From GCA-002050365 sp038235165 (lineage in GTDB: Bacteria > Acidobacteriota > Blastocatellia > Pyrinomonadales > Pyrinomonadaceae), in contig JBBSUG010000013.1 of the NCBI GenBank assembly GCA_038235165.1, positions 1 through 64,000 of the forward strand: a DNA stretch of 64,000 nt, given 5' to 3'. Positions 25,048-34,516 of the stretch are shown in pieces. Position 1 is the first letter of the stretch. Every line of letters starts with the position of its first letter. The translations under genes and the position numbers were made by a program. The notes under the pieces were generated by a model, which was not told where the DNA came from, did not search any database, and was given only the letters and a program-made list of their open reading frames with translations.

Positions 25048-26145
25048 ATGTACAAACAAATTGGAATAATAACGGGCGGCGGTGACGCGCCGGGATTAAA
25101 TGCCGTGATTCGAGCAGTCGTGCGGACGGCGGTTAAAGAGTTCGGAATGAAGGTGGTCGGCATCGAAGACAGTTTTGAAGGGCTTTTGGGCGAGACCAGC
25201 ACGATGAAGCTGACGACCAAGGGAGTCAGCGGAATTTTGCCGCGCGGCGGAACGATCTTGGGAACCCGAAATACGGGCAGCTTTTGCAAGTTTGTCAACG
25301 GCAGCGTAGTTTTCCCGGAAGAGACGATTCAAGAGGCGATTGACAATCTAAAGAGAATGGAAATCGAAGCACTGATCGTTCTCGGCGGCGAGGGAACGCT
25401 GGAAATCGCGCAGGAATTTTATAAACGCGGCTTTCCCGTCGTCGGCGTACCGAAAACGATTGACAACGATTTAGCGGCGACCGAATTGACGTTCGGGTTT
25501 ATGACCGCGCTCGACATCGCCACCGAAGCTCTCGACCGGCTGCACACGACCGCCGCGTCACACGACCGCGTGATGATTTTGGAAGTGATGGGACGGAACA
25601 CCGGTTGGATCGCGCTGCATTCGGGACTGGCGGGCAGTGCCGACGTGATTTTGATCCCGGAGATCCCTTTTTCCTTTGAATCAATCGTGCAAAAAATCGT
25701 TTCGCGCGAAAAAAGCGGTTCGCGGTTCACCAATATCGTTGTCGCGGAAGGCGCGACGGAAATCGGAAAATCAGAGATTTATCAGGATTACGGCGATGTG
25801 AAATCCGCACCGCGATTGGGAGGAGTCGGCGATTACGTCCGCCAGAAAATTGAAGAATTGACTGATAAAGAAGCCCGCTGCGTCGTGCTTGGACATCTTC
25901 AGCGCGGCGGCAGCCCGAACGCTTTTGACCGGATGCTCGGCACGAATTTCGGTGCGTGTGCGGTTCGCGCCCTGGCAGACGGGGAAGCCGGAAAAATGGT
26001 CGCGCTGCAAGCCGGAGTCGTCGTCAATGTGCCGCTCTCCGAAGCTATCGCTAATGTCAAAACCGTGCCGGTCGGCGGGCAGCTCGTCCGCACGGCACGC
26101 GACATCGGCATTTCATTTGCCGCACCGAAGGAAAACAAATTGTAA
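25048..26145 (+). CDS. pfkA: 6-phosphofructokinase, group III-like
   Basis: 365 residues. It phosphorylates fructose 6-phosphate in glycolysis. GGGDAPGLNAVIR (10-22) opens the phosphodonor site. GGEGT (113-117) replaces the usual GGDGS/T, keeping the glycine linked to ATP use but changing Asp to Glu. PKTIDND (135-141) holds the catalytic Asp139 and a lysine where ATP enzymes often have glycine and PPi enzymes have lysine. The Gly plus Lys pair is known from mixed or ATP-using enzymes of actinobacterial type, so the donor is uncertain. MGRNTGW and HLQRGG motifs are intact. Confidence 0.92.
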   Translation: MYKQIGIITGGGDAPGLNAVIRAVVRTAVKEFGMKVVGIEDSFEGLLGETSTMKLTTKGVSGILPRGGTILGTRNTGSFCKFVNGSVVFPEETIQEAIDNLKRMEIEALIVLGGEGTLEIAQEFYKRGFPVVGVPKTIDNDLAATELTFGFMTALDIATEALDRLHTTAASHDRVMILEVMGRNTGWIALHSGLAGSADVILIPEIPFSFESIVQKIVSREKSGSRFTNIVVAEGATEIGKSEIYQDYGDVKSAPRLGGVGDYVRQKIEELTDKEARCVVLGHLQRGGSPNAFDRMLGTNFGACAVRALADGEAGKMVALQAGVVVNVPLSEAIANVKTVPVGGQLVRTARDIGISFAAPKENKL

Positions 26146-26147
26146 GA

Positions 26148-26238
26148 TTCCAGATTCCAGATTCCAGATTCCAAATTGGAAGAAGTGATACTGAACCCTT
26201 ATGATGTGGAATCTGAAGTCTGGAGTCTGGAATCTGGA
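26148..26238. repeat. ATTCCAG tandem heptamers with inverted partner
   Basis: Four ATTCCAG-type units with a 7-bp period (about 26150-26177) are mirrored by complementary TCTGGAAT-type units at 26211-26238, making a long hairpin just before greA. A related short tract is at 62570-62602 beside the symporter pseudogene. Probably a simple-repeat-derived palindrome; it may affect pfkA-greA read-through. Confidence 0.6.
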
Positions 26239-26249
26239 ATTAGAAAAAT

Positions 26250-26720
26250 ATGGAAGCAATCAGAAAGAAAATACAGAATGAACTAAAGGAACTTGAAAAC
26301 GAACTGCGTTTCAAATTGCCGAAGGAAATACAGTTGGCGCGGGAATTCGGCGATTTGAAGGAGAACGCCGAGTATAAAGCTGCTCTGGAAAAACAGAAAA
26401 TGGTGATGGCGCGGGTCGTCCAGCTGAGTCAGCGATTGAGCGAAGTCGAATCAATTGATTTGTCAAAAATCCCGCACGACCGCATCGCCTACGGTTCGAC
26501 GGTCGTTCTCTACGACGTTGACCGCGACGAGGAAATAACTTACAGATTAGTTACATCGGAAGAAAGCGACCCCGACAACGGGCTGATTTCGACGGTCACA
26601 CCGATTGGACAGGGATTAATGGGCAAAGAAGAAGGTGACGAAGTGAAGATAAAAACCCCGAACGGTTCACGCTCGTTCGAGATCAAACGACTGACGACCA
26701 TTCACGAACAAAAAAGTTAG
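26250..26720 (+). CDS. greA: GreA transcript cleavage factor
   Basis: 156 residues, standard length. The N-terminal coiled coil has the REFGDLKENAEYKAALEKQ region with the acidic tip residues that bind magnesium in the RNA polymerase channel. The C-terminal FKBP-like domain has GLISTVTPIGQGLMGKEEGD. GreA rescues backtracked polymerase by stimulating RNA cleavage. Start ATG at 26250. Confidence 0.93.
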   Translation: MEAIRKKIQNELKELENELRFKLPKEIQLAREFGDLKENAEYKAALEKQKMVMARVVQLSQRLSEVESIDLSKIPHDRIAYGSTVVLYDVDRDEEITYRLVTSEESDPDNGLISTVTPIGQGLMGKEEGDEVKIKTPNGSRSFEIKRLTTIHEQKS

Positions 26721-26785
26721 TGTGGCGTTCTTTATCATTTTACATCTAAGAGAGAAGCAAGGGACAAAGGACAAAAAACTAAAAA

Positions 26786-27424
26786 ATGTTTGGAGCAAGT
26801 ATCGGGCGCGGGGCAATGCGGATCATCAATGCGATGGTGCGCTGGTTGGCGTTTGGCGGCATTAATCCGAATTATTTAACTATTATCGGCGTGACGATAA
26901 ATGTCGGATGCGGTGTTTTGTTCGGTTTCGGCGAGTTTTTCTGGGCGGGAATTGTTCTGATCGTCGCCAACCTTTTTGATATGCTCGACGGCAATGTGGC
27001 GCGGCTGTCGGGGCGGGTGACGCGCTTCGGCGGTTTTCTCGACTCATCGCTCGACCGGCTTTCGGATATGGTGTCGTTTCTCGGCATCATCATTTTTTAT
27101 GCCAGCAACACGCCGCAGCATTCGCTCTTAAATGTGACTTTAGCCGGGGTCGGAATGATGTTTTCGGTAATGGTCAGCTACACGACGGCGCGTTCCGAAG
27201 GTTTTGGCGTGAAGGCGAATGTCGGATTTTTGCAGCGTCCCGAACGAGTCGTGCTGCTGGTCATCGGTGCGCTTTCGACTTTTCCGAATGCGACGGGATT
27301 TTTTGCTAACCGGATGCCGCAGGTGTTATGGGTTTTAGCAATTGGTTCGTTGTGGACGTTTATCCACCGGATGTTTCATATTTGGAAAGAAATTCGTCGA
27401 ATCGAAGCGGCGGAAAGCGCGTAG
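26786..27424 (+). CDS. CDP-alcohol phosphatidyltransferase
   Basis: 212 residues with about five or six membrane helices. The catalytic signature DG(x2)AR(x8)G(x3)D(x3)D is visible as DMLDGNVARLSGRVTRFGGF then LDSSLDR (about 67-93). Family members transfer a phosphoalcohol from CDP-diacylglycerol (or CDP-alcohol) to make phospholipids such as PG or PI. The acceptor is not predictable from sequence alone. Followed after 34 bases by a PGPGW protein, perhaps co-transcribed. Confidence 0.88.
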   Translation: MFGASIGRGAMRIINAMVRWLAFGGINPNYLTIIGVTINVGCGVLFGFGEFFWAGIVLIVANLFDMLDGNVARLSGRVTRFGGFLDSSLDRLSDMVSFLGIIIFYASNTPQHSLLNVTLAGVGMMFSVMVSYTTARSEGFGVKANVGFLQRPERVVLLVIGALSTFPNATGFFANRMPQVLWVLAIGSLWTFIHRMFHIWKEIRRIEAAESA

Positions 27425-27458
27425 TTTGTCATTGTGAATAATATGGCGGCAAAAATTT

Positions 27459-27899
27459 ATGGATTGGTTTGGAGAAATTTGGCAGTGGATAGTGCAGTTT
27501 TGGGAATCGCTGACGTGGGGGAGAATCGCCTGGGGCGCGTTGTTCTCAGTTCTTGCTATTATTGCCAGCTACGGCTTGATCGTCATCGGAATGATAAAAA
27601 TTCCGGCTGATTATTTCAGTTCTCAATACGTCAAAAAAAGTAATGAGGACAAACATTTTTCGGTGCGCTGGGGCGCACTAATAATCAAAAATGCAATCGG
27701 TTTTCTTTTGATTATTGCCGGAATAATTATGATTTTTACGCCCGGACCCGGCGTTCCGACGATTCTGCTGGGGTTGATAATGATGGACATTCCGGGCAAA
27801 CGTCCGCTCGAAGCAAAACTTATTCAGCGTCCGATGGTTTTGTCGGCAGTCAACGATTTACGAGCAAAATACAATAAACCGCCTCTGATAATGGATTAA
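27459..27899 (+). CDS. PGPGW-type putative membrane protein
   Basis: 146 residues. Two strong membrane helices, LFSVLAIIASYGLIVIGMI (about 30-48) and GFLLIIAGIIMIF (about 78-90), are followed by TPGPGVPTILLGLIMMD, the proline-glycine signature of the PGPGW family. The N-terminus is unusually tryptophan-rich. Its function is unknown. It follows the CDP-alcohol phosphotransferase, hinting at a membrane-lipid context. Confidence 0.75.
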   Translation: MDWFGEIWQWIVQFWESLTWGRIAWGALFSVLAIIASYGLIVIGMIKIPADYFSSQYVKKSNEDKHFSVRWGALIIKNAIGFLLIIAGIIMIFTPGPGVPTILLGLIMMDIPGKRPLEAKLIQRPMVLSAVNDLRAKYNKPPLIMD

Positions 27900-27904
27900 C
27901 AAAA

Positions 27905-28195
27905 ATGGGATTCTTTGATATTTTTAAACCGAAAAAAATAGTTGATTTGGAAAAACAGCGACGCGAATTTCTGCTCACCAAGGGCAGAATTTGTGACGGC
28001 ACGATTCTGGAAAGCGAGACTGCCGAAAACGGCGACGAAATAGTCTTTTATTTTTACAATATTCAGGGCGTTGATTTTGAATCGTCCGAAATTCTGACCG
28101 CCGATAAATTGGAAGACCCGTTAAAATACGCGCCCGGTGCCAGAATCGGCGTTCGTTTCGATCCGAAAAACCACGGGAACTCAATTTTAGACTGA
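27905..28195 (+). CDS. Small DUF3592-like protein, unknown function
   Basis: 96 residues, beginning 6 bases after the PGPGW gene, so almost certainly in the same operon. The pattern GRICDGTILESETAENGDEI, VFYFYNIQGVDFESSE, and GARIGVRFDPKNHGNSIL at the end resembles DUF3592 (a short beta-rich domain ending in a YDPxNP-type motif). There is no membrane helix. Function unknown. Confidence 0.6.
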   Translation: MGFFDIFKPKKIVDLEKQRREFLLTKGRICDGTILESETAENGDEIVFYFYNIQGVDFESSEILTADKLEDPLKYAPGARIGVRFDPKNHGNSILD

Positions 28196-28290
28196 AATTG
28201 ATTATTTTCAAAAGTTCGCGTCGTTTATGCCGAATTTAGAGATAATCGGCGACGCGGAGTTTTTCGGATGAAGATATATTATTAAAAATA

Positions 28291-29808
28291 ATGTTCAAGA
28301 AAATATTAATTGCCAATCGCGGAGAAATCGCCTGCCGCGTCATTCGCGCCTGCCGCGATATGAATATTGCAACGGTCGCGGTATATTCGGCAGCCGATAA
28401 AGATGCGCTTCACGTCAGAATGGCAGACGAAGCTTATTTTATCGGCGAACCGCCATCGAATGAAAGTTATCTGCGGCAGAACAAAATTATCGAAGTCGCG
28501 GAGAAATCCGGGGCGGAAGCGATTCATCCGGGGTATGGTTTTTTGTCGGAAAATGCCGAATTCGTGCGCGAGGTGACGCGGCGCGGAATCACTTTCATCG
28601 GACCTTCGCCGGATGCGATGGACGCGATGGGCGGCAAAATTTCGGCGCGAAAAATTGCGATTGCAGCGGGTGTGCCGGTTGTTCCCGGCACGACCGAACC
28701 GTTGAAATCCGCTGACGACGCGCTCGAAACCGCACGAGAATTCGGTTTTCCGGTGATGCTCAAGGCTTCAGCGGGCGGCGGCGGCAAAGGAATGAGGCTG
28801 GTCGAAAAAGAGAGCGATTTGAAAAACGCCTTTGATGCCGCGCAGAGTGAAGCATTGGCGAGTTTTGGCGATTCAGCTATTTACGTTGAGAAAGCGATTG
28901 TTCGTCCGCGTCACATCGAAATTCAAACTTTTTCCGATACGCACGGCAATTATGTTCATCTCGGCGAACGCGAGTGTTCGATTCAGCGGAGGCATCAAAA
29001 GGTCGTCGAAGAATGTCCGTCGCCGATCAACGATGCGAAACTGCGGGATGCAATGGGCGAATGCGCGATCAAAGTGGCGAAGGCGGTTGATTACGTCGGT
29101 GCGGGAACGGTCGAATTTCTCGTGTCCGATTTGGATAAATCGTTTTATTTTTTGGAAATGAACACGCGCCTGCAAGTCGAACATCCGGTCACCGAACTCG
29201 TCACGGGAATTGATCTCGTCCGCGAACAGATTACGGTCGCCGGTGGCGCGAAACTCTCATTTTCGCAAAGTGATATTTCGTGGGACACTCACGCGATTGA
29301 GTGCCGCGTGTACGCCGAAGACCCGGAAAATAATTTTCTGCCGTCGCCGGGGAAGATTACGAGATTAAGAGTTCCGCAAGGCAACGGCGTGCGCGATGAC
29401 GGCGGAATTTACGAAGGCGCGGAAGTTTCGATTTATTACGACCCGATGATTTCAAAACTCGCCGTTTTCGGCAAAACCCGTCCTGAGGCAATTGATCGTC
29501 TGCGCCGCGCTTTGCGAGAATATGAAGTCGGCGGCATCAAAACGACATTGCCGTTTTTTCGTGAAATCGTCGAAGACGAAGAATTTATTGCTGGAAATCT
29601 CGACACCGGATTTATCGAGCGTTTTAACCAACGCCGCAAACCGAAAGAATTAAACGATGAAACGCGGGATTTAGCCTTGATCGCCTCAGCGTTGGCTTTT
29701 TCCGACAAACAGAAAGCCGTTTCAAATGAAACCGGCGAAACGCGGCAAACAGTCAGCCGCTGGGTTCTGGCGGGCAGAGCGGCGGCGATGGGAAACAGAA
29801 AATTTTAA
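28291..29808 (+). CDS. accC: Biotin carboxylase AccC-type subunit
   Basis: 505 residues. ATP-grasp biotin carboxylase: KILIANRGEIACRVIRACRD (N-terminal fold), KASAGGGGKGMRLV (ATP loop), ERECSIQRRHQKVVEE, EMNTRLQVEHPVTE, and a C-terminal biotin carboxylase domain (CRVYAEDPENNFLPSPG). It carboxylates the biotin of a carrier protein, for acetyl-CoA or another acyl-CoA carboxylase. The extra ~50-residue C-terminus suits acyl-CoA carboxylase alpha-like forms. No biotin carrier or transferase gene is adjacent. Confidence 0.93.
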   Translation: MFKKILIANRGEIACRVIRACRDMNIATVAVYSAADKDALHVRMADEAYFIGEPPSNESYLRQNKIIEVAEKSGAEAIHPGYGFLSENAEFVREVTRRGITFIGPSPDAMDAMGGKISARKIAIAAGVPVVPGTTEPLKSADDALETAREFGFPVMLKASAGGGGKGMRLVEKESDLKNAFDAAQSEALASFGDSAIYVEKAIVRPRHIEIQTFSDTHGNYVHLGERECSIQRRHQKVVEECPSPINDAKLRDAMGECAIKVAKAVDYVGAGTVEFLVSDLDKSFYFLEMNTRLQVEHPVTELVTGIDLVREQITVAGGAKLSFSQSDISWDTHAIECRVYAEDPENNFLPSPGKITRLRVPQGNGVRDDGGIYEGAEVSIYYDPMISKLAVFGKTRPEAIDRLRRALREYEVGGIKTTLPFFREIVEDEEFIAGNLDTGFIERFNQRRKPKELNDETRDLALIASALAFSDKQKAVSNETGETRQTVSRWVLAGRAAAMGNRKF

Positions 29809-29829
29809 GAAAATAATACGGAGGATAAA

Positions 29830-30039
29830 ATGGAAGAATTTTTGAAACAGTTAATGGGAAAAAAAGTGGACATCTCCTGCGGCGCAAACGCGACGTTCGG
29901 CGGCGAAGTGGTTGATGTCAAAGGCGGCATATTGTTTTTGCGCGATGACGACGAGCGCGTCGCTTATGTGGCGATTGATAAAATTGCGATTGTCTGGGAA
30001 GAAAAAGAAAGCCAGCATCGTCCGGGCTTTGTCGTCTGA
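29830..30039 (+). CDS. Small MM0924-like protein
   Basis: 69 residues with a GGAG ribosome site (29820). FLKQLMGKKVDISCGANATF, GGEVVDVKGGILFLRDDDE and VAYVAIDKIAIVWEEKE suggest a small SH3/Sm-like beta barrel, similar to the MM0924 family. It follows accC by 21 bases. Function unknown. Confidence 0.65.
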   Translation: MEEFLKQLMGKKVDISCGANATFGGEVVDVKGGILFLRDDDERVAYVAIDKIAIVWEEKESQHRPGFVV

Positions 30040-30125
30040 AAATGATCAGCGAGTAGTTATTTACTTTAAACTTATTGAAGTGATTAAGTAATCGTTCAGA
30101 ATTACTTTAGGTTGTTGAAATATGA

Positions 30126-30200
30126 GGCGGAAACACGACCGTCAGGGAGTGTGTTATTGGTCGAGCGATTGATACACTCCCTGACGGTCGTGTTTCCGCC
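30126..30200. repeat. Palindromic element family A, copy 1
   Basis: A perfect 27-bp stem (30126-30152 and 30174-30200; arm begins GGCGGAAACACGACCGTCAG) with a 21-base loop. Flanks out to about 30080 and 30230 are also shared with copy 2 at 42498. It lies between two convergent genes and may act as a terminator as well. Confidence 0.85.
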
Positions 30201-30239
30201 CTTTCGTCATAACTAATTTGCTTGAATACTTGTCTGCTC

Positions 30240-30908
30240 TTATTTAGTAACGGCAAGACGGCGGTAGCCGACGATGCGTTTTTGCCAGTAGCCTTCAAAT
30301 TTTGAATAGGTGACTCCCTGACTCGACGACGCTTGATAAAAGCCGTTTTCGTCGGCGACGATGCCGATATGTCCGAGTTTATTGAAGAAAACGAGCGTTC
30401 CGAATTTAAAGCGGTCATCACCCTCGACCGGTTCGGAATTTTGCCACAATGTTCGTGCGCTGGTTCGTTCAAAATCGAATCCGGCATCACGGAAAACGCT
30501 CCATACCAACCCCGAACAATCGTAAGTGTAAGGTCCGTCTGAACCGTAACGATACGGTATCCCGTATTTCGATTCGATGGCGGATAATAAGCGGTTGTTA
30601 AAATCGGGAGCGTAAGTAGGGCGGCTGACGTAGATACTTGGGATGGCGTTGACCGGGCGTGATGATCCGGTTTTTTTGATAAGCGATTGGGTCGGCTGAA
30701 CGATGATTTGATTGGTGAGCGGCGGTATTCGTCGCGGCAAACTCTCGGCGGAAGTTCTTCGTATCGGAGCGGGTGCCGGATATCCGACCGGCTGACTTTC
30801 CACTACTCTCGTTCGACCCTGCGAAAAAGACTGACCGGCAAAACCGACGAGAAACAAAACCAGAAACAAAGAAACGCACAAAGGTTTACAAAAATTCATC
30901 AAAGACAA
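30240..30908 (-). CDS. NlpC/P60-family peptidoglycan hydrolase
   Basis: 222 residues with a signal peptide (SLFLVLFLVGFAGQSFSQ). The C-terminal NlpC/P60 domain starts near 105: GIPYRYGSDGPYTYDCSGLV with catalytic C131, then FFNKLGHIGIV with H180. The third polar residue is probably in the following YQASSSQG. Such enzymes cut peptide cross-links in the cell wall. The region 31-100 is a proline-rich linker without a known binding domain. Confidence 0.88.
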   Translation of the reverse strand: MSLMNFCKPLCVSLFLVLFLVGFAGQSFSQGRTRVVESQPVGYPAPAPIRRTSAESLPRRIPPLTNQIIVQPTQSLIKKTGSSRPVNAIPSIYVSRPTYAPDFNNRLLSAIESKYGIPYRYGSDGPYTYDCSGLVWSVFRDAGFDFERTSARTLWQNSEPVEGDDRFKFGTLVFFNKLGHIGIVADENGFYQASSSQGVTYSKFEGYWQKRIVGYRRLAVTK

Positions 30909-31405
30909 CTCCTACATTTTAATTTTTTTATTTACTTGAAAGGCTTTTGAGGTGAAGGCGGAGAAAACTCTCTACCTTAGTTAAAAACATTTAAAACAAA
31001 TGCAATTCCAAAAAATCCTGCTTAAAGATTCGGACAAAACCAATTTAATTTTCGTGTTATTGTTATTTTAGAAAGACTGATTATCGTTTGAACAAAAAAC
31101 AATTGCAAACGACAAAATCATTTTTACAATAATTTCGGGTAATTTGGCAAGCGAAAAATGCAAATTTTGGAAAATAAATTTGCCGGCAGATGAAATTTTC
31201 GTTCGATTAGGAAACTTGGGAGAGGGATTTCGTTTCCGAAATCCCTTCCCTTGAAAGCCCGCTCTTCCCCACCTTCCGTCGTTCCTTTGTGTTGTCTTGG
31301 TTACTTTATAGACAAGCGCAATCGAACAATCTTTCCAGTTATTTATAAAAATAATTGATTTCGGGTTTTGAACTGCGAACGACTTTGTGGTGAAATCTGG
31401 TGTTT
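30909..31405. other. Intergenic region between divergent genes
   Basis: About 500 bases without a credible gene. It is AT-rich and contains a short hairpin at about 31217-31240 (GGGATTTCG, TTTC, CGAAATCCC). It must hold the divergent promoters of the NlpC/P60 and saccharopine-dehydrogenase-like genes; no clear -35/-10 pair was chosen. Confidence 0.5.
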
Positions 31406-32539
31406 ATGAGTCAAAAAATATTTATCGCCGGTTCCGGCGGAATCGGTGAAGCAGCGGCAATTCTAATTCGTGAATGGGCGGATTTTGAAACTGAAATTTT
31501 TTTGGGAGACATCAGCGAAGCGAATCTCCGCAAAACCAAAGAGTTCGTTTTACAGAACTCGGAAAAAACATCGCAAGTGAGTGTTGTTTTGATGTCGCCG
31601 GACGGGATTAACGACGAGATGAAAGCGGCGTTTGAGAAATCAGACGTGTTGCTCGACTGTTCGCCCGGAAGTCAGGCACCGCGAATGGCGCAGTTTGCCA
31701 ATGATTTCAAAATGCACTACGCGAATCTGACCGAATATGTCGCCGAAACCGACGAAATAATTAAAATCGCCGAAAATGCCGACACGGGTTTTATTTTGCA
31801 GACCGGACTCGCACCCGGATTTATCAATGTGCTGGCGATGTCGCTCTACCGCCAATTTGCCGCGCAGTTCGGCGTTGAAAAGGTCGAAAAAATCGGGATG
31901 AAAGTCGGCGCATTGACGGCGCACGCGCATCAGCCGCATTTTTACGGTTTTACGTGGTCGCCGATTGGCGTGGCGACCGAATACGTCAAACCTTCGCGCG
32001 TCATTCGTGATTATCAAATTACCGAACAACCCGCGCTTTCCGACCGCGAAACAATCGTGATCGGCGGCAGAACTTACGAAGCCGATTTAACAAGCGGCGG
32101 CGCGGCTGATTTGCCGGAGTTTTTTGCGGACAAGGCGAAACGCCTCGATTATAAAACTTTGCGCCACGTCGGGCATTACAATTGGGTTGACGGCGTAATT
32201 CGTAAGTTTCCAAATGACGAAGAATTGCCGAAAAATCTATTGGCGGAATTTTTGCGCGAAGTTCCGGCGATTGAAGACGATTTTGTTCTCGTTCACGCTT
32301 CGGTCGAAGGTTTTGACGACAAAAATGTTCGCCGTTTGAGTGAAAAAGCGTTTTTTGTCGAACCTTTGGAAATCAACGGTCACAAGTTGCGCGCAATTCA
32401 AACGACGACCGCCGTGCCTTTGATCGAATCGGCGATGATGCTGCTTTCGGGCGACATCAAAGGCGTTGTTCTGCAAAGTCAGATCGATCCGGAAGAATTT
32501 TTGAGCGGCAATTTCGTTTCAAAAATTTATAAGTCGTAA
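31406..32539 (+). CDS. Saccharopine dehydrogenase-like oxidoreductase
   Basis: 377 residues from ATG 31406. The N-terminal Rossmann fold has KIFIAGSGGIGEAAAILI; HYANLTEYVAETDEI and GFILQTGLAPGFINVLA match the saccharopine dehydrogenase/reductase core. The family works on lysine-derived imines or related amino-acid substrates; the exact substrate is not evident. No partner lysine genes are nearby. The next gene is convergent and ends 8 bases away. Confidence 0.8.
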   Translation: MSQKIFIAGSGGIGEAAAILIREWADFETEIFLGDISEANLRKTKEFVLQNSEKTSQVSVVLMSPDGINDEMKAAFEKSDVLLDCSPGSQAPRMAQFANDFKMHYANLTEYVAETDEIIKIAENADTGFILQTGLAPGFINVLAMSLYRQFAAQFGVEKVEKIGMKVGALTAHAHQPHFYGFTWSPIGVATEYVKPSRVIRDYQITEQPALSDRETIVIGGRTYEADLTSGGAADLPEFFADKAKRLDYKTLRHVGHYNWVDGVIRKFPNDEELPKNLLAEFLREVPAIEDDFVLVHASVEGFDDKNVRRLSEKAFFVEPLEINGHKLRAIQTTTAVPLIESAMMLLSGDIKGVVLQSQIDPEEFLSGNFVSKIYKS

Positions 32540-32546
32540 GCGAATT

Positions 32547-33722
32547 TTAAGCTGTTTCGTTATCAACGGTTAAAACTTCGTGGCGTTCGGTCACTTCGTC
32601 GTCGGTTGCGTCCTGCAAATTGCGGTCGCCGGTTACTTCTTCCCAGTCGTAACCGAGAAATTCGGCAAAGTGATAAAGCTGCGGTTCCCACGCCGCGCGG
32701 TCTTTTGAATATTCGTTAAAAGCCTGTTCGACGTTAGGACTGGTTTTTATTTTGTTTGAACGCAAATGTCTAAAGGCGCGATTAAAACATTTTCGTCGCC
32801 GTAGCAAGATTTTTTCTTCGGACTCAAATTCATCGGTCGCGTGTTCCGTCAAATTGAGCGATGCGAGCAGTTCAAATAAAACGTGTCGCGCATTGTCTCC
32901 GGCAATCAAAACGTCCGGGTGTTCGCCGGCTTCGATGTATGTTTCTTCATCAATTTGCGCGTTGATAATAGCGACTGTTTCGAGAACGACGAACAGCGCG
33001 CGCGGCAGACCTTTGTAAACTTCGACCGGATGAAAATAATGAATTACCGGATGTTCGAGGTGCGATTCGAGCGATTCCTGCAAATCGCGCGTCGCCTCGC
33101 GCAGCGATTCGGTCAAGCTGTAGAATCGTCCGCGTGAAAAATGACTGGAGATAAAACCGGAAATGTCCGCGCCCTGCCGCGCCTGATGATAAAATTTCAG
33201 CGCAACGGCGCGTTTTCGCTCAAGTGCGCCATAGACGCTCAACAGATATGTAATTGAAAGTGAGATAATGCCGATGCCCGACGCGCCTTCGACGATGGCA
33301 AAAATACGCGTAAAATCCGTAATCGGCAAAATATCGCCGTAGCCGATAGTCAAAAGCGTGATGCCGCTAAAATAAAATGCTTTGAAGGCTAAACTGCCGA
33401 CAACCGCATCATTGATTTTAAAGCCCGTCTCCATTCGCGGCACATAAATAAGCGCAAATCCGGTGAGCAGCATCACGATAAAAATCGAAATCAGCAGCGG
33501 CATCAAAAGCGGTCCGACGGCTGATAAAACGCGATGCCGCCAGCGACGTTCGAGCCTCCAAGTCAGCAGTGACACGCCGCGCCACAAGCCGTGATTGAGG
33601 AATCTGCTAAACACCCCGTTATGCTTTGTTCCTCTTAAAATCGTCGCGTAAATGTCGTAAAAAACCAAGCCGAGCAAAACCAAGCCGGCTGCCGTCAGCG
33701 AATAATTTGTGACCAAATCCAT
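32547..33722 (-). CDS. Two-TM potassium channel protein
   Basis: 391 residues. A hydrophobic first half contains the K+ selectivity filter TIGYGD (125-130) before a second long helix (FAIVEGASGIGIISLSITYL). An additional N-terminal helix precedes the pore unit. The cytoplasmic C-terminal ~220 residues are helical and acidic and do not look like an RCK/TrkA domain (no GxGxxG Rossmann motif), so gating is likely by another mechanism. Confidence 0.82.
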   Translation of the reverse strand: MDLVTNYSLTAAGLVLLGLVFYDIYATILRGTKHNGVFSRFLNHGLWRGVSLLTWRLERRWRHRVLSAVGPLLMPLLISIFIVMLLTGFALIYVPRMETGFKINDAVVGSLAFKAFYFSGITLLTIGYGDILPITDFTRIFAIVEGASGIGIISLSITYLLSVYGALERKRAVALKFYHQARQGADISGFISSHFSRGRFYSLTESLREATRDLQESLESHLEHPVIHYFHPVEVYKGLPRALFVVLETVAIINAQIDEETYIEAGEHPDVLIAGDNARHVLFELLASLNLTEHATDEFESEEKILLRRRKCFNRAFRHLRSNKIKTSPNVEQAFNEYSKDRAAWEPQLYHFAEFLGYDWEEVTGDRNLQDATDDEVTERHEVLTVDNETA

Positions 33723-33817
33723 TAAATATTTTATTCTCCGATTATTTTTTTTGAACTGACGGAAGAGTTATGCTTTGATGAAACAAGCGGAATTTAGTTT
33801 ATACTTATTTTGCCGCG

Positions 33818-34480
33818 ATGACGATGATTAATAAGAAATTAAAAATAGTTTGTATCTCCGACACGCACAACTGCAACGGGCAAATTACTGTGCCGGACGG
33901 CGATATCTTAATTCACGCGGGCGACGCGACGATTTCGGGAACGATTGACGAAATCATTTTGTTTAATAATTGGTTTGCGAATCTGCCGCACAAATACAAA
34001 ATTTTCGTCGCCGGAAATCACGACTGGCTTTTTGAAACGAACAACCGTATTGCCCGTAACTTGCTCGATAAATCAATCATCTATTTGCAGGATTCGGCAG
34101 TTGAAATCGAAGGTCTAAAAATTTACGGTTCGCCTTTCCAGCCGCGATTTTTCGATTGGGCTTTTAATTTGAATCGCGGCTCGGAATTGGCGGAAAAATG
34201 GAAGTTGATTCCCGATGATGTTGATATATTGATTACGCACGGACCGCCGAACGGGATTTTAGACGAAGTTCCGCGTCAGTATTTTATAGAAAATACGGGT
34301 TGCGAGGAATTGCGAAAAAAGGTTGAAAAATTGCGTTTGAAAAATCTGAAACTGCACATTTTCGGGCATATTCACTGTGGCTACGGAACAACTGAAAATC
34401 TCGGCGTAAAATCTGTCAACGCATCGAATTGCGACGAAAGTTACGAGCCGACAAATCCGCCGATTGTCGTTGAAATCTAA
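33818..34480 (+). CDS. Calcineurin-like metallophosphoesterase
   Basis: 220 residues, cytoplasmic. Metal-binding blocks in order: CISDTHN (10-16), HAGDATISG, FVAGNHDWLF, THGPPNGILD and FGHIHCGYG. These give the full set of Asp, Asn and His ligands of the family. Similar proteins act on phosphodiesters or nucleotides; the substrate is unknown. ATG at 33818, or MINKK two codons later. Confidence 0.88.
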   Translation: MTMINKKLKIVCISDTHNCNGQITVPDGDILIHAGDATISGTIDEIILFNNWFANLPHKYKIFVAGNHDWLFETNNRIARNLLDKSIIYLQDSAVEIEGLKIYGSPFQPRFFDWAFNLNRGSELAEKWKLIPDDVDILITHGPPNGILDEVPRQYFIENTGCEELRKKVEKLRLKNLKLHIFGHIHCGYGTTENLGVKSVNASNCDESYEPTNPPIVVEI

Positions 34481-34516
34481 AAATTTTTGTTGGTGCGCTG
34501 ACAAATTGTGTAGAAT

